Origin: Sabellastarte sp. h YS-2021
Lineage: Eukaryota; Annelida; Polychaeta; Sabellida; Sabellidae
Direction of reading: 5' to 3'
DNA: 64,000 nt
NCBI GenBank assembly: GCA_964017235.1
Contig: OZ024929.1
Coordinates: 165,215,609-165,279,608, forward strand
This document shows positions 1-13,864 of the stretch, piece by piece. The translations under genes were made by a program, and so were the position numbers. The notes beneath the pieces are model-generated. The model was not told the origin of the DNA. It did not search any database and was given only the letters and a program-made list of their open reading frames with translations. Numbering within the stretch: the stretch's first letter is position 1; every line of letters starts with the position of its first letter.

Positions 1-147
1 AGAGTGATTTCGTCGAAATTTTCGACCCACAGGGTATCTAAGGAATGTAATATTTGCAATTTTCAAAAAAATTTTCCCCTCCCCAAAAATGGCGGCCATT
101 TTAAATTTTCGAATTTTTGCCAAAAATGGCAAAACACAAATTTGCTT

Positions 148-3100
148 CTATCTCCTTAACCGTGCGAGATAGTGATTTCGTCGAAATTTTCGACCTACAG
201 GGTATCTAAGGAATGCAATCTTTGCAATTTTCCAAAAATTTTCCCCTCCCCAAAAATTGCGGCCATTTTGAATTTTAGAATTTTTGCCAAAAATGGCAAA
301 ACACAAATTTGCTTCTATCTTCTTAACCGTGCGAGATAGAGCGATTTCGTCGAAATTTTCGACCCACAGGGTATCTAAGGAATGTAATATTTGCAATTTT
401 CCAAAAATTTTCCCCTCCCCAAAAATGGCGGCCATTTTGAATTTTCGAATTTTTGCCAAAAATGGCAAAACACAAATTTCCTTCTATCTCCTTAACCGTG
501 TGAGATAGAGCGATTTCGTTGAAATTTTCAACCCACAGGGTATCTAAGGAGTGTACTCTTTGCAATTTTCCAAAAATTTTCCCCTCCCCAAAAATGGCGG
601 CCATTTTGAATTTTAGAATTTTTGCCAAAAATGGCAAAACACAAATTTGCTTCTATCTCCTTAACCGTGCGAGATAGAGCGATTTCGTTGAAATTTTCGA
701 CCCACAGGGTATCTGAGCTTTGTAATCTTGGTAATTTTTTAAAAATTTTCCCCTCCCCAAAAATGGCGGCCATTTTGAATTTTCGAATTTTTGCCCAAAA
801 TGGCAAAACACTAATTTGCTTCTATCTCCTTAACCGTGCGAGATAGAGCGATTTCGTCGAAATTTTCGACCCACAGGGTATCTAAGGAGTCTACTCTGCA
901 ATTTTCAAAAAATTTTCCCCTCCCCAAAAATGGCGGCCATTTTGAATTTTCGAATTTTTGCCTAAAATGGCAAAACACAAATTTGCTTCTATCTCCTTAA
1001 CCGTGCGAGATAGAGCGATTTCGTCGAAATTTTCGCCCCATAGGGTATCTAAGCATTGTACTCTTGGTAATTTTTAAAAAATTTTCCCCTCCCCAAAAAT
1101 GGCGGCCATTTTGAATTTTCGAATTTTTGCCAAAAATGGCAAAACACTAATTTGCTTCTATCAATGGCAAAACACAAATTTCCTTCTATCTCCTTAACCG
1201 TGCGAGATAGAGCGATTTCGTCGAAATTTTCGACCCACAGGGTATCTAAGGAGTGCAATCTTTGCAATTTTCAAAAAATTTTCCCCTCCCCAAAAATGGC
1301 GGCCATTTTGAATTTTCGAATTTTTGCCAAAAATGGCAAAACACAAATTTGCTTCTATCTCCTTAACCGTGCGAGATAGAGCGATTTCGTCGAAATTTTC
1401 GACCCACAGGGTATCTAAGGAATGTAATATTTGCAATTTTCAAAAAATTTTCCCCTCCCCAAAAATGGCGGCCATTTTGAATTTTCGAATTTTTGCCAAA
1501 AATGGCAAAACACAAATTTGCTTCTATCAATGGCAAAACACAAATTTCCTTCTATCTCCTTAACCATGCGAGATAGAGCGATTTCGTGGAAATTTTCGAC
1601 CCACAGGGTATCTAAGGAATGTAATATTTGCAATTTTCAAAAAATTTTCCCCTCCCCAAAAATGGCGGCCATTTTGAATTTTCGAATTTTTGCCAAAAAT
1701 GGCAAAACACAAATTTCCTTCTATCTCCTTAACCGTGTGAGATAGAGTGATTTCGTCGAAATTTTCGACCCACAGGGTATCTAAGGAATGTAATATTTGC
1801 AATTTTCAAAAAAATTTTCCCCTCCCCAAAAATGGCGGCCATTTTAAATTTTCGAATTTTTGCCAAAAATGGCAAAACACAAATTTGCTTCTATCTCCTT
1901 AACCGTGCGAGATAGTGATTTCGTCGAAATTTTCGACCTACAGGGTATCTAAGGAATGCAATCTTTGCAATTTTCCAAAAATTTTCCCCTCCCCAAAAAT
2001 TGCGGCCATTTTGAATTTTAGAATTTTTGCCAAAAATGGCAAAACACAAATTTGCTTCTATCTTCTTAACCGTGCGAGATAGAGCGATTTCGTCGAAATT
2101 TTCGACCCACAGGGTATCTAAGGAATGTAATATTTGCAATTTTCCAAAAATTTTCCCCTCCCCAAAAATGGCGGCCATTTTGAATTTTCGAATTTTTGCC
2201 AAAAATGGCAAAACACAAATTTCCTTCTATCTCCTTAACCGTGTGAGATAGAGCGATTTCGTTGAAATTTTCAACCCACAGGGTATCTAAGGAGTGTACT
2301 CTTTGCAATTTTCCAAAAATTTTCCCCTCCCCAAAAATGGCGGCCATTTTGAATTTTAGAATTTTTGCCAAAAATGGCAAAACACAAATTTGCTTCTATC
2401 TCCTTAACCGTGCGAGATAGAGCGATTTCGTTGAAATTTTCGACCCACAGGGTATCTGAGCTTTGTAATCTTGGTAATTTTTTAAAAATTTTCCCCTCCC
2501 CAAAAATGGCGGCCATTTTGAATTTTCGAATTTTTGCCCAAAATGGCAAAACACTAATTTGCTTCTATCTCCTTAACCGTGCGAGATAGAGCGATTTCGT
2601 CGAAATTTTCGACCCACAGGGTATCTAAGGAGTCTACTCTGCAATTTTCAAAAAATTTTCCCCTCCCCAAAAATGACGGCCATTTTGAATTTTCGAATTT
2701 TTGCCTAAAATGGCAAAACACAAATTTGCTTCTATCTCCTTAACCGTGCGAGATAGAGCGATTTCGTCGAAATTTTCGCCCCATAGGGTATCTAAGCATT
2801 GTACTCTTGGTAATTTTTAAAAAATTTTCCCCTCCCCAAAAATGGCGGCCATTTTGAATTTTAGAATTTTTGCCAAAAATGGCAAAACACTAATTTGCTT
2901 CTATCAATGGCAAAACACAAATTTCCTTCTATCTCCTTAACCGTGCGAGATAGAGCGATTTCGTCGAAATTTTCGACCCACAGGGTATCTAAGGAGTGCA
3001 ATCTTTGCAATTTTCAAAAAATTTTCCCCTCCCCAAAAATGGCGGCCATTTTGAATTTTCGAATTTTTGCCAAAAATGGCAAAACACAAATTTGCTTCTA

Positions 3101-3633
3101 TCTCCTTAACCGTGCGAGATAGAGCGATTTCGTCGAAATTTTCGACCCACAGGGTATCTAAGGAATGTAATATTTGCAATTTTCAAAAAATTTTCCCCTC
3201 CCCAAAAATGGCGGCCATTTTGAATTTTCGAATTTTTGCCAAAAATGGCAAAACACAAATTTGCTTCTATCAATGGCAAAACACAAATTTCCTTCTATCT
3301 CCTTAACCATGCGAGATAGAGCGATTTCGTGGAAATTTTCGACCCACAGGGTATCTAAGGAATGTAATATTTGCAATTTTCAAAAAATTTTCCCCTCCCC
3401 AAAAATGGCGGCCATTTTGAATTTTCGAATTTTTGCCAAAAATGGCAAAACACAAATTTCCTTCTATCTCCTTAACCGTGTGAGATAGAGTGATTTCGTC
3501 GAAATTTTCGACCCACAGGGTATCTAAGGAATGTAATATTTGCAATTTTCAAAAAATTTTCCCCTCCCCAAAAATGGCGGCCATTTTAAATTTTCGAATT
3601 TTTGCCAAAAATGGCAAAACACAAATTTGCTTC
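148..3633. repeat. Higher-order repeat, two tandem 1,743-bp copies
   Basis: The stretch from 148 recurs from 1,891 with a constant offset of 1,743 bp and only scattered differences (for example 'ggcggcc' at 932 against 'gacggcc' at 2,675). About ten diverged monomers move together as one unit, which is the definition of a higher-order repeat. The next copy starts at 3,633 (offset 1,742) but soon switches to another monomer order. Confidence 0.9.
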
Positions 3634-6600
3634 TATCTCCTTAACCGTGCGAGATAGTGATTTCGTCGAAATTTTCGACCTACAGGGTATCTAAGGAATG
3701 CAATCTTTGCAATTTTCCAAAAATTTTCCCCTCCCCAAAAATTGCGGCCATTTTGAATTTTAGAATTTTTGCCAAAAATGGCAAAACACAAATTTGCTTC
3801 TATCTTCTTAACCGTGCGAGATAGAGCGATTTCGTCGAAATTTTCGACCCACAGGGTATCTAAGGAATATAATATTTGCAATTTTCCAAAAATTTTCCCC
3901 TCCCCAAAAATGGCGGCCATTTTGAATTTTCGAATTTTTGCCCAAAATGGCAAAACACTAATTTGCTTCTATCTCCTTAACCGTGCGAGATAGAGCGATT
4001 TCGTCGAAATTTTCGACCCACGGGGTATCTAAGGAGTCTACTCTGCAATTTTCAAAAAATTTTCCCCTCCCCAAAAATGGCGGCCATTTTGAATTTTCGA
4101 ATTTTTGCCTAAAATGGCAAAACACAAATTTGCTTCTATCTCCTTAACCGTGCGAGATAGAGCGATTTCGTCGAAATTTTCGCCCCATAGGGTATCTAAG
4201 CATTGTACTCTTGGTAATTTTTAAAAAATTTTCCCCTCCCCAAAAATGGCGGCCATTTTGAATTTTAGAATTTTTGCCAAAAATGGCAAAACACTAATTT
4301 GCTTCTATCAATGGCAAAACACAAATTTGCTTCTATCTCCTTAACCGTGCGAGATAGAGCGATTTCGTCGAAATTTTCGACCCACAGGGTATCTAAGGAA
4401 TGTAATATTTGCAATTTTCCAAAAATTTTCCCCTCCCCAAAAATGGCGGCCATTTTGAATTTTCGAATTTTTGCCAAAAATGGCAAAACACAAATTTCCT
4501 TCTATCTCCTTAACCGTGTGAGATAGAGCGATTTCGTCGAAATTTTCAACCCACAGGGTATCTAAGGAGTGTACTCTTTGCAATTTTCCAAAAATTTTCC
4601 CCTCCCCAAAAATGGCGGCCATTTTGAATTTTAGAATTTTTGCCAAAAATGGCAAAACACAAATTTCCTTCTATCTCCTTAACCGTGCGAGATAGAGCGA
4701 TTTCGTCGAAATTTTCGACCCACAGGGTATCTAAGGAATGTAATATTTGCAATTTTCAAAAAATTTTCCCCTCCCCAAAAATGGCGGCCATTTTGAATTT
4801 TCGAATTTTTGCCAAAAATGGCAAAACACAAATTTGCTTCCATCTCCTTAACTGTGTGAGATAGAGCGATTTCGTCGAAATTTTCAACCCACAGGGTATC
4901 TAAGGAGTGTACTCTTTGCAATTTTCCAAAAATTTTCCCCTCCCCAAAAATGGCGGCCATTTTGAATTTTCGAATTTTTGCCCAAAATGGCAAAACACTA
5001 ATTTGCTTCTATCTCCTTAACCGTGCGAGATAGAGCGATTTCATCGAAATTTTCGACCCACAGGGTATCTAAGGAGTCTACTCTGCAATTTTCAAAAAAT
5101 TTTCCCCTCCCCAAAAATGGCGGCCATTTTGAATTTTCGAATTTTTGCCTAAAATGGCAAAACACAAATTTGCTTCTATCTCCTTAACCGTGCGAGATAG
5201 AGCGATTTCGTCGAAATTTTCGCCCCATAGGGTATCTAAGCATTGTACTCTTGGTAATTTTTAAAAAATTTTCCCCTCCCCAAAAATGGCGGCCATTTTG
5301 AATTTTAGAATTTTTGCCAAAAATGGCAAAACACTAATTTGCTTCTATCAATGGCAAAACACAAATTTCCTTCTATCTCCTTAACCGTGCGAGATAGAGC
5401 GATTTCGTCGAAATTTTCGACCCACAGGGTATCTAAGGAATGTAATATTTGCAATTTTCCAAAAATTTTCCCCTCCCCAAAAATGGCGGCCATTTTGAAT
5501 TTTCGAATTTTTGCCAAAAATGGCAAAACACAAATTTCCTTCTATCTCCTTAACCGTGTGAGATAGAGCGATTTCGTCGAAATTTTCAACCCACAGGGTA
5601 TCTAAGGAGTGTACTCTTTGCAATTTTCCAAAAATTTTCCCCTCCCCAAAAATGGCGGCCATTTTGAATTTTAGAATTTTTGCCAAAAATGGCAAAACAC
5701 AAATTTCCTTCTATCTCCTTAACCGTGCGAGATAGAGCGATTTCGTCGAAATTTTCGACCCACAGGGTATCTAAGGAATGTAATATTTGCAATTTTCAAA
5801 AAATTTTCCCCTCCCCAAAAATGGCGGCCATTTTGAATTTTCGAATTTTTGCCAAAAATGGCAAAACACAAATTTGCTTCCATCTCCTTAACTGTGTGAG
5901 ATAGAGCGATTTCGTCGAAATTTTCAACCCACAGGGTATCTAAGGAGTGTACTCTTTGCAATTTTCCAAAAATTTTCCCCTCCCCAAAAATGGCGGCCAT
6001 TTTGAATTTTCGAATTTTTGCCAAAAATGGCAAAACACTAATTTGCTTCTATCAATGGCAAAACACAAATTTCCTTCTATCTCCTTAACCGTGCGAGATA
6101 GAGCGATTTCGTCGAAATTTTCGACCCTGTGAATGGCAAAACACAAATTTCCTTCTATCTCCTTAACCGTGCGAGATAGAGCGATTTCGTCGAAATTTTC
6201 GACCCACAGGGTATCTAAGGAGTGCAATCTTTGCAATTTTCAAAAAATTTTCCCCTCCCCAAAAATGGCGGCCATTTTGAATTTTCGAATTTTTGCCAAA
6301 AATGGCAAAACACTAATTTGCTTCTATCAATGGCAAAACACAAATTTGCTTCTATCTCCTTAACCGTGCGAGATAGAGCGATTTCGTCGAAATTTTCGTC
6401 CCATAGGGTATCTTAAGCATTGTACTCTTGGTAATTTTTAAAAAATTTTCCCCCCCCAAAAATGGCGGCCATTTTGAATTTTCGAATTTTTGCCAAAAAT
6501 GGCAAAACACTAATTTGCTTCTATCAATGGCAAAACACAAATTTGCTTCTATCTCCTTAACCGTGCGAGATAGAGCGATTTCGTCGAAATTTTCGCCCCA

Positions 6601-6960
6601 TAGGGTATCTTAAGCATTGTACTCTTGGTAATTTTTAAAAAATTTTCCCCTCCCCAAAAATGGCGGCCATTTTGAATTTTCGAATTTTTGCCAAAAATGG
6701 CAAAACACAAATTTGCTTCTATCTCCTTAACCGTGCGAGATAGAGCGATTTCGTTGAAATTTTCGACCCACAGGGTATCTGAGCTTTGTAATCTTGGTAA
6801 TTTTTTAAAAATTTTCCCCTCCCCAAAAATGGCGGCCATTTTGAATTTTCGAATTTTTGCCCAAAATGGCAAAACACTAATTTGCTTCTATCTCCTTAAC
6901 CGTGCGAGATAGAGCGATTTCGTCGAAATTTTCGACCCACAGGGTATCTAAGGAGTCTAC
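3633..6960. repeat. Higher-order super-block, copy 1 (offset 6,904)
   Basis: The monomer order and variants of this block reappear from 10,537 at a constant offset of 6,904 bp. Inside it, 4,265-4,993 is repeated at 5,305-6,033 (offset 1,040). It also contains a truncated monomer in which 'ttttcgaccctgtg' runs directly into 'aatggcaaaacac' near 6,126, a marker that lets its copies be followed. Confidence 0.85.
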
Positions 6961-7217
6961 TCTGCAATTTTCAAAAAATTTTCCCCTCCCCAAAAATGGC
7001 GGCCATTTTGAATTTTCGAATTTTTGCCTAAAATGGCAAAACACAAATTTGCTTCTATCTCCTTAACCGTGCGAGATAGAGCGATTTCGTCGAAATTTTC
7101 GCCCCATAGGGTATCTAAGCATTGTACTCTTGGTAATTTTTAAAAAATTTTCCCCTCCCCAAAAATGGCGGCCATTTTGAATTTTAGAATTTTTGCCAAA
7201 AATGGCAAAACACTAAT

Positions 7218-9316
7218 TTGCTTCTATCAATGGCAAAACACAAATTTCCTTCTATCTCCTTAACCGTGCGAGATAGAGCGATTTCGTCGAAATTTTCGAC
7301 CCACAGGGTATCTAAGGAGTGCAATCTTTGCAATTTTCAAAAAATTTTCCCCTCCCCAAAAATGGCGGCCATTTTGAATTTTCGAATTTTTGCCAAAAAT
7401 GGCAAAACACAAATTTGCTTCTATCTCCTTAACCGTGCGAGATAGAGCGATTTCGTCGAAATTTTCGACCCACAGGGTATCTAAGGAATGTAATATTTGC
7501 AATTTTCAAAAAATTTTCCCCTCCCCAAAAATGGCGGCCATTTTGAATTTTCGAATTTTTGCCAAAAATGGCAAAACACAAATTTGCTTCTATCAATGGC
7601 AAAACACAAATTTCCTTCTATCTCCTTAACCATGCGAGATAGAGCGATTTCGTGGAAATTTTCGACCCACAGGGTATCTAAGGAATGTAATATTTGCAAT
7701 ATTCAAAAAATTTTCCCCTCCCCAAAAATGGCGGCCATTTTGAATTTTCGAATTTTTGCCAAAAATGGCAAAACACAAATTTCCTTCTATCTCCTTAACC
7801 GTGTGAGATAGAGTGATTTCGTCGAAATTTTCGACCCACAGGGTATCTAAGGAATGTAATATTTGCAATTTTCAAAAAATTTTCCCCTCCCCAAAAATGG
7901 CGGCCATTTTAAATTTTCGAATTTTTGCCAAAAATGGCAAAACACAAATTTGCTTCTATCTCCTTAACCGTGCGAGATAGTGATTTCGTCGAAATTTTCG
8001 ACCTACAGGGTATCTAAGGAATGCAATCTTTGCAATTTTCCAAAAATTTTCCCCTCCCCAAAAATTGCGGCCATTTTGAATTTTAGAATTTTTGCCAAAA
8101 ATGGCAAAACACAAATTTGCTTCTATCTTCTTAACCGTGCGAGATAGAGCGATTTCGTCGAAATTTTCGACCCACAGGGTATCTAAGGAATGTAATATTT
8201 GCAATTTTCCAAAAATTTTCCCCTCCCCAAAAATGGCGGCCATTTTGAATTTTTGAATTTTTGCCCAAAATGGCAAAACACTAATTTGCTTCTATCTCCT
8301 TAACCGTGCGAGATAGAGCGATTTCGTCGAAATTTTCGACCCACAGGGTATCTAAGGAGTCTACTCTGCAATTTTCAAAAAATTTTCCCCTCCCCAAAAA
8401 TGGCGGCCATTTTGAATTTTCGAATTTTTGCCTAAAATGGCAAAACACAAATTTGCTTCTATCTCCTTAACCGTGCGAGATAGAGCGATTTCGTCGAAAT
8501 TTTCGCCCCATAGGGTATCTAAGCATTGTACTCTTGGTAATTTTTAAAAAATTTTCCCCTCCCCAAAAATGGCGGCCATTTTGAATTTTAGAATTTTTGC
8601 CAAAAATGGCAAAACACTAATTTGCTTCTATCAATGGCAAAACACAAATTTCCTTCTATCTCCTTAACCGTGCGAGATAGAGCGATTTCGTCGAAATTTT
8701 CGACCCACAGGGTATCTAAGGAATGTAATATTTGCAATTTTCCAAAAATTTTCCCCTCCCCAAAAATGGCGGCCATTTTGAATTTTCGAATTTTTGCCAA
8801 AAATGGCAAAACACAAATTTCCTTCTATCTCCTTAACCGTGTGAGATAGAGCGATTTCGTCGAAATTTTCAACCCACAGGGTATCTAAGGAGTGTACTCT
8901 TTGCAATTTTCCAAAAATTTTCCCCTCCCCAAAAATGGCGGCCATTTTGAATTTTAGAATTTTTGCCAAAAATGGCAAAACACAAATTTCCTTCTATCTC
9001 CTTAACCGTGCGAGATAGAGCGATTTCGTCGAAATTTTCGACCCACAGGGTATCTAAGGAATGTAATATTTGCAATTTTCAAAAAATTTTCCCCTCCCCA
9101 AAAATGGCGGCCATTTTGAATTTTCGAATTTTTGCCAAAAATGGCAAAACACAAATTTGCTTCCATCTCCTTAACTGTGTGAGATAGAGCGATTTCGTCG
9201 AAATTTTCAACCCACAGGGTATCTAAGGAGTGTACTCTTTGCAATTTTCCAAAAATTTTCCCCTCCCCAAAAATGGCGGCCATTTTGAATTTTCGAATTT
9301 TTGCCAAAAATGGCAA
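7218..9316. repeat. Higher-order block, copy of 2,895-4,993 (offset 4,323)
   Basis: Monomer variants from 2,895 to 4,993 recur here at a constant offset of 4,323 bp, which equals 3,283 + 1,040, two other offsets in the array. The part from 8,588 continues as a copy of 5,305-6,912 at an offset of 3,283, including the truncated-monomer marker near 9,409. Confidence 0.85.
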
Positions 9317-10536
9317 AACACTAATTTGCTTCTATCAATGGCAAAACACAAATTTCCTTCTATCTCCTTAACCGTGCGAGATAGAGCGATTTCGTCGAAA
9401 TTTTCGACCCTGTGAATGGCAAAACACAAATTTCCTTCTATCTCCTTAACCGTGCGAGATAGAGCGATTTCGTCGAAATTTTCGACCCACAGGGTATCTA
9501 AGGAGTGCAATCTTTGCAATTTTCAAAAAATTTTCCCCTCCCCAAAAATGGCGGCCATTTTGAATTTTCGAATTTTTGCCAAAAATGGCAAAACACTAAT
9601 TTGCTTCTATCAATGGCAAAACACAAATTTGCTTCTATCTCCTTAACCGTGCGAGATAGAGCGATTTCGTCGAAATTTTCGTCCCATAGGGTATCTTAAG
9701 CATTGTACTCTTGGTAATTTTTAAAAAATTTTCCCCCCCCAAAAATGGCGGCCATTTTGAATTTTCGAATTTTTGCCAAAAATGGCAAAACACTAATTTG
9801 CTTCTATCAATGGCAAAACACAAATTTGCTTCTATCTCCTTAACCGTGCGAGATAGAGCGATTTCGTCGAAATTTTCGCCCCATAGGGTATCTTAAGCAT
9901 TGTACTCTTGGTAATTTTTAAAAAATTTTCCCCTCCCCAAAAATGGCGGCCATTTTGAATTTTCGAATTTTTGCCAAAAATGGCAAAACACAAATTTGCT
10001 TCTATCTCCTTAACCGTGCGAGATAGAGCGATTTCGTTGAAATTTTCGACCCACAGGGTATCTGAGCTTTGTAATCTTGGTAATTTTTTAAAAATTTTCC
10101 CCTCCCCAAAAATGGCGGCCATTTTGAATTTTCGAATTTTTGCCCAAAATGGCAAAACACTAATTTGCTTCTATCTCCTTAACCGTGCGAGATAGAGCGA
10201 TTTCGTCGAAATTTTCGACCCACAGGGTATCTAAGGAGTGCAATCTTTGCAATTTTCAAAAAATTTTCCCCTCCCCAAAAATTGCGGCCATTTTGAATTT
10301 TCGAATTTTTGCCAAAAATGGCAAAACACAAATTTGCTTCTATCAATGGCAAAACACAAATTTCCTTCTATCTCCTTAACCATGCGAGATAGAGCGATTT
10401 CGTGGAAATTTTCGACCCACAGGGTATCTAAGGAATGTAATATTTGCAATTTTCAAAAAATTTTCCCCTCCCCAAAAATGGCGGCCATTTTGAATTTTCG
10501 AATTTTTGCCAAAAATGGCAAAACACAAATTTCCTT

Positions 10537-13500
10537 CTATCTCCTTAACCGTGCGAGATAGTGATTTCGTCGAAATTTTCGACCTACAGGGTATCTAAGG
10601 AATGCAATCTTTGCAATTTTCCAAAAATTTTCCCCTCCCCAAAAATTGCGGCCATTTTGAATTTTAGAATTTTTGCCAAAAATGGCAAAACACAAATTTG
10701 CTTCTATCTTCTTAACCGTGCGAGATAGAGCGATTTCGTCGAAATTTTCGACCCACAGGGTATCTAAGGAATGTAATATTTGCAATTTTCCAAAAATTTT
10801 CCCCTCCCCAAAAATGGCGGCCATTTTGAATTTTCGAATTTTTGCCCAAAATGGCAAAACACTAATTTGCTTCTATCTCCTTAACCGTGCGAGATAGAGC
10901 GATTTCGTCGAAATTTTCGACCCACAGGGTATCTAAGGAGTCTACTCTGCAATTTTCAAAAAATTTTCCCCTCCCCAAAAATGGCGGCCATTTTGAATTT
11001 TCGAATTTTTGCCTAAAATGGCAAAACACAAATTTGCTTCTATCTCCTTAACCGTGCGAGATAGAGCGATTTCGTCGAAATTTTCGCCCCATAGGGTATC
11101 TAAGCATTGTACTCTTGGTAATTTTTAAAAAATTTTCCCCTCCCCAAAAATGGCGGCCATTTTGAATTTTAGAATTTTTGCCAAAAATGGCAAAACACTA
11201 ATTTGCTTCTATCAATGGCAAAACACAAATTTGCTTCTATCTCCTTAACCGTGCGAGATAGAGCGATTTCGTCGAAATTTTCGACCCACAGGGTATCTAA
11301 GGAATGTAATATTTGCAATTTTCCAAAAATTTTCCCCTCCCCAAAAATGGCGGCCATTTTGAATTTTCGAATTTTTGCCAAAAATGGCAAAACACAAATT
11401 TCCTTCTATCTCCTTAACCGTGTGAGATAGAGCGATTTCGTCGAAATTTTCAACCCACAGGGTATCTAAGGAGTGTACTCTTTGCAATTTTCCAAAAATT
11501 TTCCCCTCCCCAAAAATGGCGGCCATTTTGAATTTTAGAATTTTTGCCAAAAATGGCAAAACACAAATTTCCTTCTATCTCCTTAACCGTGCGAGATAGA
11601 GCGATTTCGTCGAAATTTTCGACCCACAGGGTATCTAAGGAATGTAATATTTGCAATTTTCAAAAAATTTTCCCCTCCCCAAAAATGGCGGCCATTTTGA
11701 ATTTTCGAATTTTTGCCAAAAATGGCAAAACACAAATTTGCTTCCATCTCCTTAACTGTGTGAGATAGAGCGATTTCGTCGAAATTTTCAACCCACAGGG
11801 TATCTAAGGAGTGTACTCTTTGCAATTTTCCAAAAATTTTCCCCTCCCCAAAAATGGCGGCCATTTTGAATTTTCGAATTTTTGCCCAAAATGGCAAAAC
11901 ACTAATTTGCTTCTATCTCCTTAACCGTGCGAGATAGAGCGATTTCGTCGAAATTTTCGACCCACAGGGTATCTAAGGAGTCTACTCTGCAATTTTCAAA
12001 AAATTTTCCCCTCCCCAAAAATGGCGGCCATTTTGAATTTTCGAATTTTTGCCTAAAATGGCAAAACACAAATTTGCTTCTATCTCCTTAACCGTGCGAG
12101 ATAGAGCGATTTCGTCGAAATTTTCGCCCCATAGGGTATCTAAGCATTGTACTCTTGGTAATTTTTAAAAAATTTTCCCCTCCCCAAAAATGGCGGCCAT
12201 TTTGAATTTTAGAATTTTTGCCAAAAATGGCAAAACACTAATTTGCTTCTATCAATGGCAAAACACAAATTTCCTTCTATCTCCTTAACCGTGCGAGATA
12301 GAGCGATTTCGTCGAAATTTTCGACCCACAGGGTATCTAAGGAATGTAATATTTGCAATTTTCCAAAAATTTTCCCCTCCCCAAAAATGGCGGCCATTTT
12401 GAATTTTCGAATTTTTGCCAAAAATGGCAAAACACAAATTTCCTTCTATCTCCTTAACCGTGTGAGATAGAGCGATTTCGTCGAAATTTTCAACCCACAG
12501 GGTATCTAAGGAGTGTACTCTTTGCAATTTTCCAAAAATTTTCCCCTCCCCAAAAATGGCGGCCATTTTGAATTTTAGAATTTTTGCCAAAAATGGCAAA
12601 ACACAAATTTCCTTCTATCTCCTTAACCGTGCGAGATAGAGCGATTTCGTCGAAATTTTCGACCCACAGGGTATCTAAGGAATGTAATATTTGCAATTTT
12701 CAAAAAATTTTCCCCTCCCCAAAAATGGCGGCCATTTTGAATTTTCGAATTTTTGCCAAAAATGGCAAAACACAAATTTGCTTCCATCTCCTTAACTGTG
12801 TGAGATAGAGCGATTTCGTCGAAATTTTCAACCCACAGGGTATCTAAGGAGTGTACTCTTTGCAATTTTCCAAAAATTTTCCCCTCCCCAAAAATGGCGG
12901 CCATTTTGAATTTTCGAATTTTTGCCAAAAATGGCAAAACACTAATTTGCTTCTATCAATGGCAAAACACAAATTTCCTTCTATCTCCTTAACCGTGCGA
13001 GATAGAGCGATTTCGTCGAAATTTTCGACCCTGTGAATGGCAAAACACAAATTTCCTTCTATCTCCTTAACCGTGCGAGATAGAGCGATTTCGTCGAAAT
13101 TTTCGACCCACAGGGTATCTAAGGAGTGCAATCTTTGCAATTTTCAAAAAATTTTCCCCTCCCCAAAAATGGCGGCCATTTTGAATTTTCGAATTTTTGC
13201 CAAAAATGGCAAAACACTAATTTGCTTCTATCAATGGCAAAACACAAATTTGCTTCTATCTCCTTAACCGTGCGAGATAGAGCGATTTCGTCGAAATTTT
13301 CGTCCCATAGGGTATCTTAAGCATTGTACTCTTGGTAATTTTTAAAAAATTTTCCCCCCCCAAAAATGGCGGCCATTTTGAATTTTCGAATTTTTGCCAA
13401 AAATGGCAAAACACTAATTTGCTTCTATCAATGGCAAAACACAAATTTGCTTCTATCTCCTTAACCGTGCGAGATAGAGCGATTTCGTCGAAATTTTCGC

Positions 13501-13864
13501 CCCATAGGGTATCTTAAGCATTGTACTCTTGGTAATTTTTAAAAAATTTTCCCCTCCCCAAAAATGGCGGCCATTTTGAATTTTCGAATTTTTGCCAAAA
13601 ATGGCAAAACACAAATTTGCTTCTATCTCCTTAACCGTGCGAGATAGAGCGATTTCGTTGAAATTTTCGACCCACAGGGTATCTGAGCTTTGTAATCTTG
13701 GTAATTTTTTAAAAATTTTCCCCTCCCCAAAAATGGCGGCCATTTTGAATTTTCGAATTTTTGCCCAAAATGGCAAAACACTAATTTGCTTCTATCTCCT
13801 TAACCGTGCGAGATAGAGCGATTTCGTCGAAATTTTCGACCCACAGGGTATCTAAGGAGTCTAC
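10537..13864. repeat. Higher-order super-block, copy 2
   Basis: This block matches 3,633-6,960 at an offset of 6,904 bp, with the third copy of the truncated-monomer marker near 13,030. Offsets of 3,283 and 3,621 link its second half to the copies at 5,305 and 8,588, so this sub-block is present three times in the array. Confidence 0.85.
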
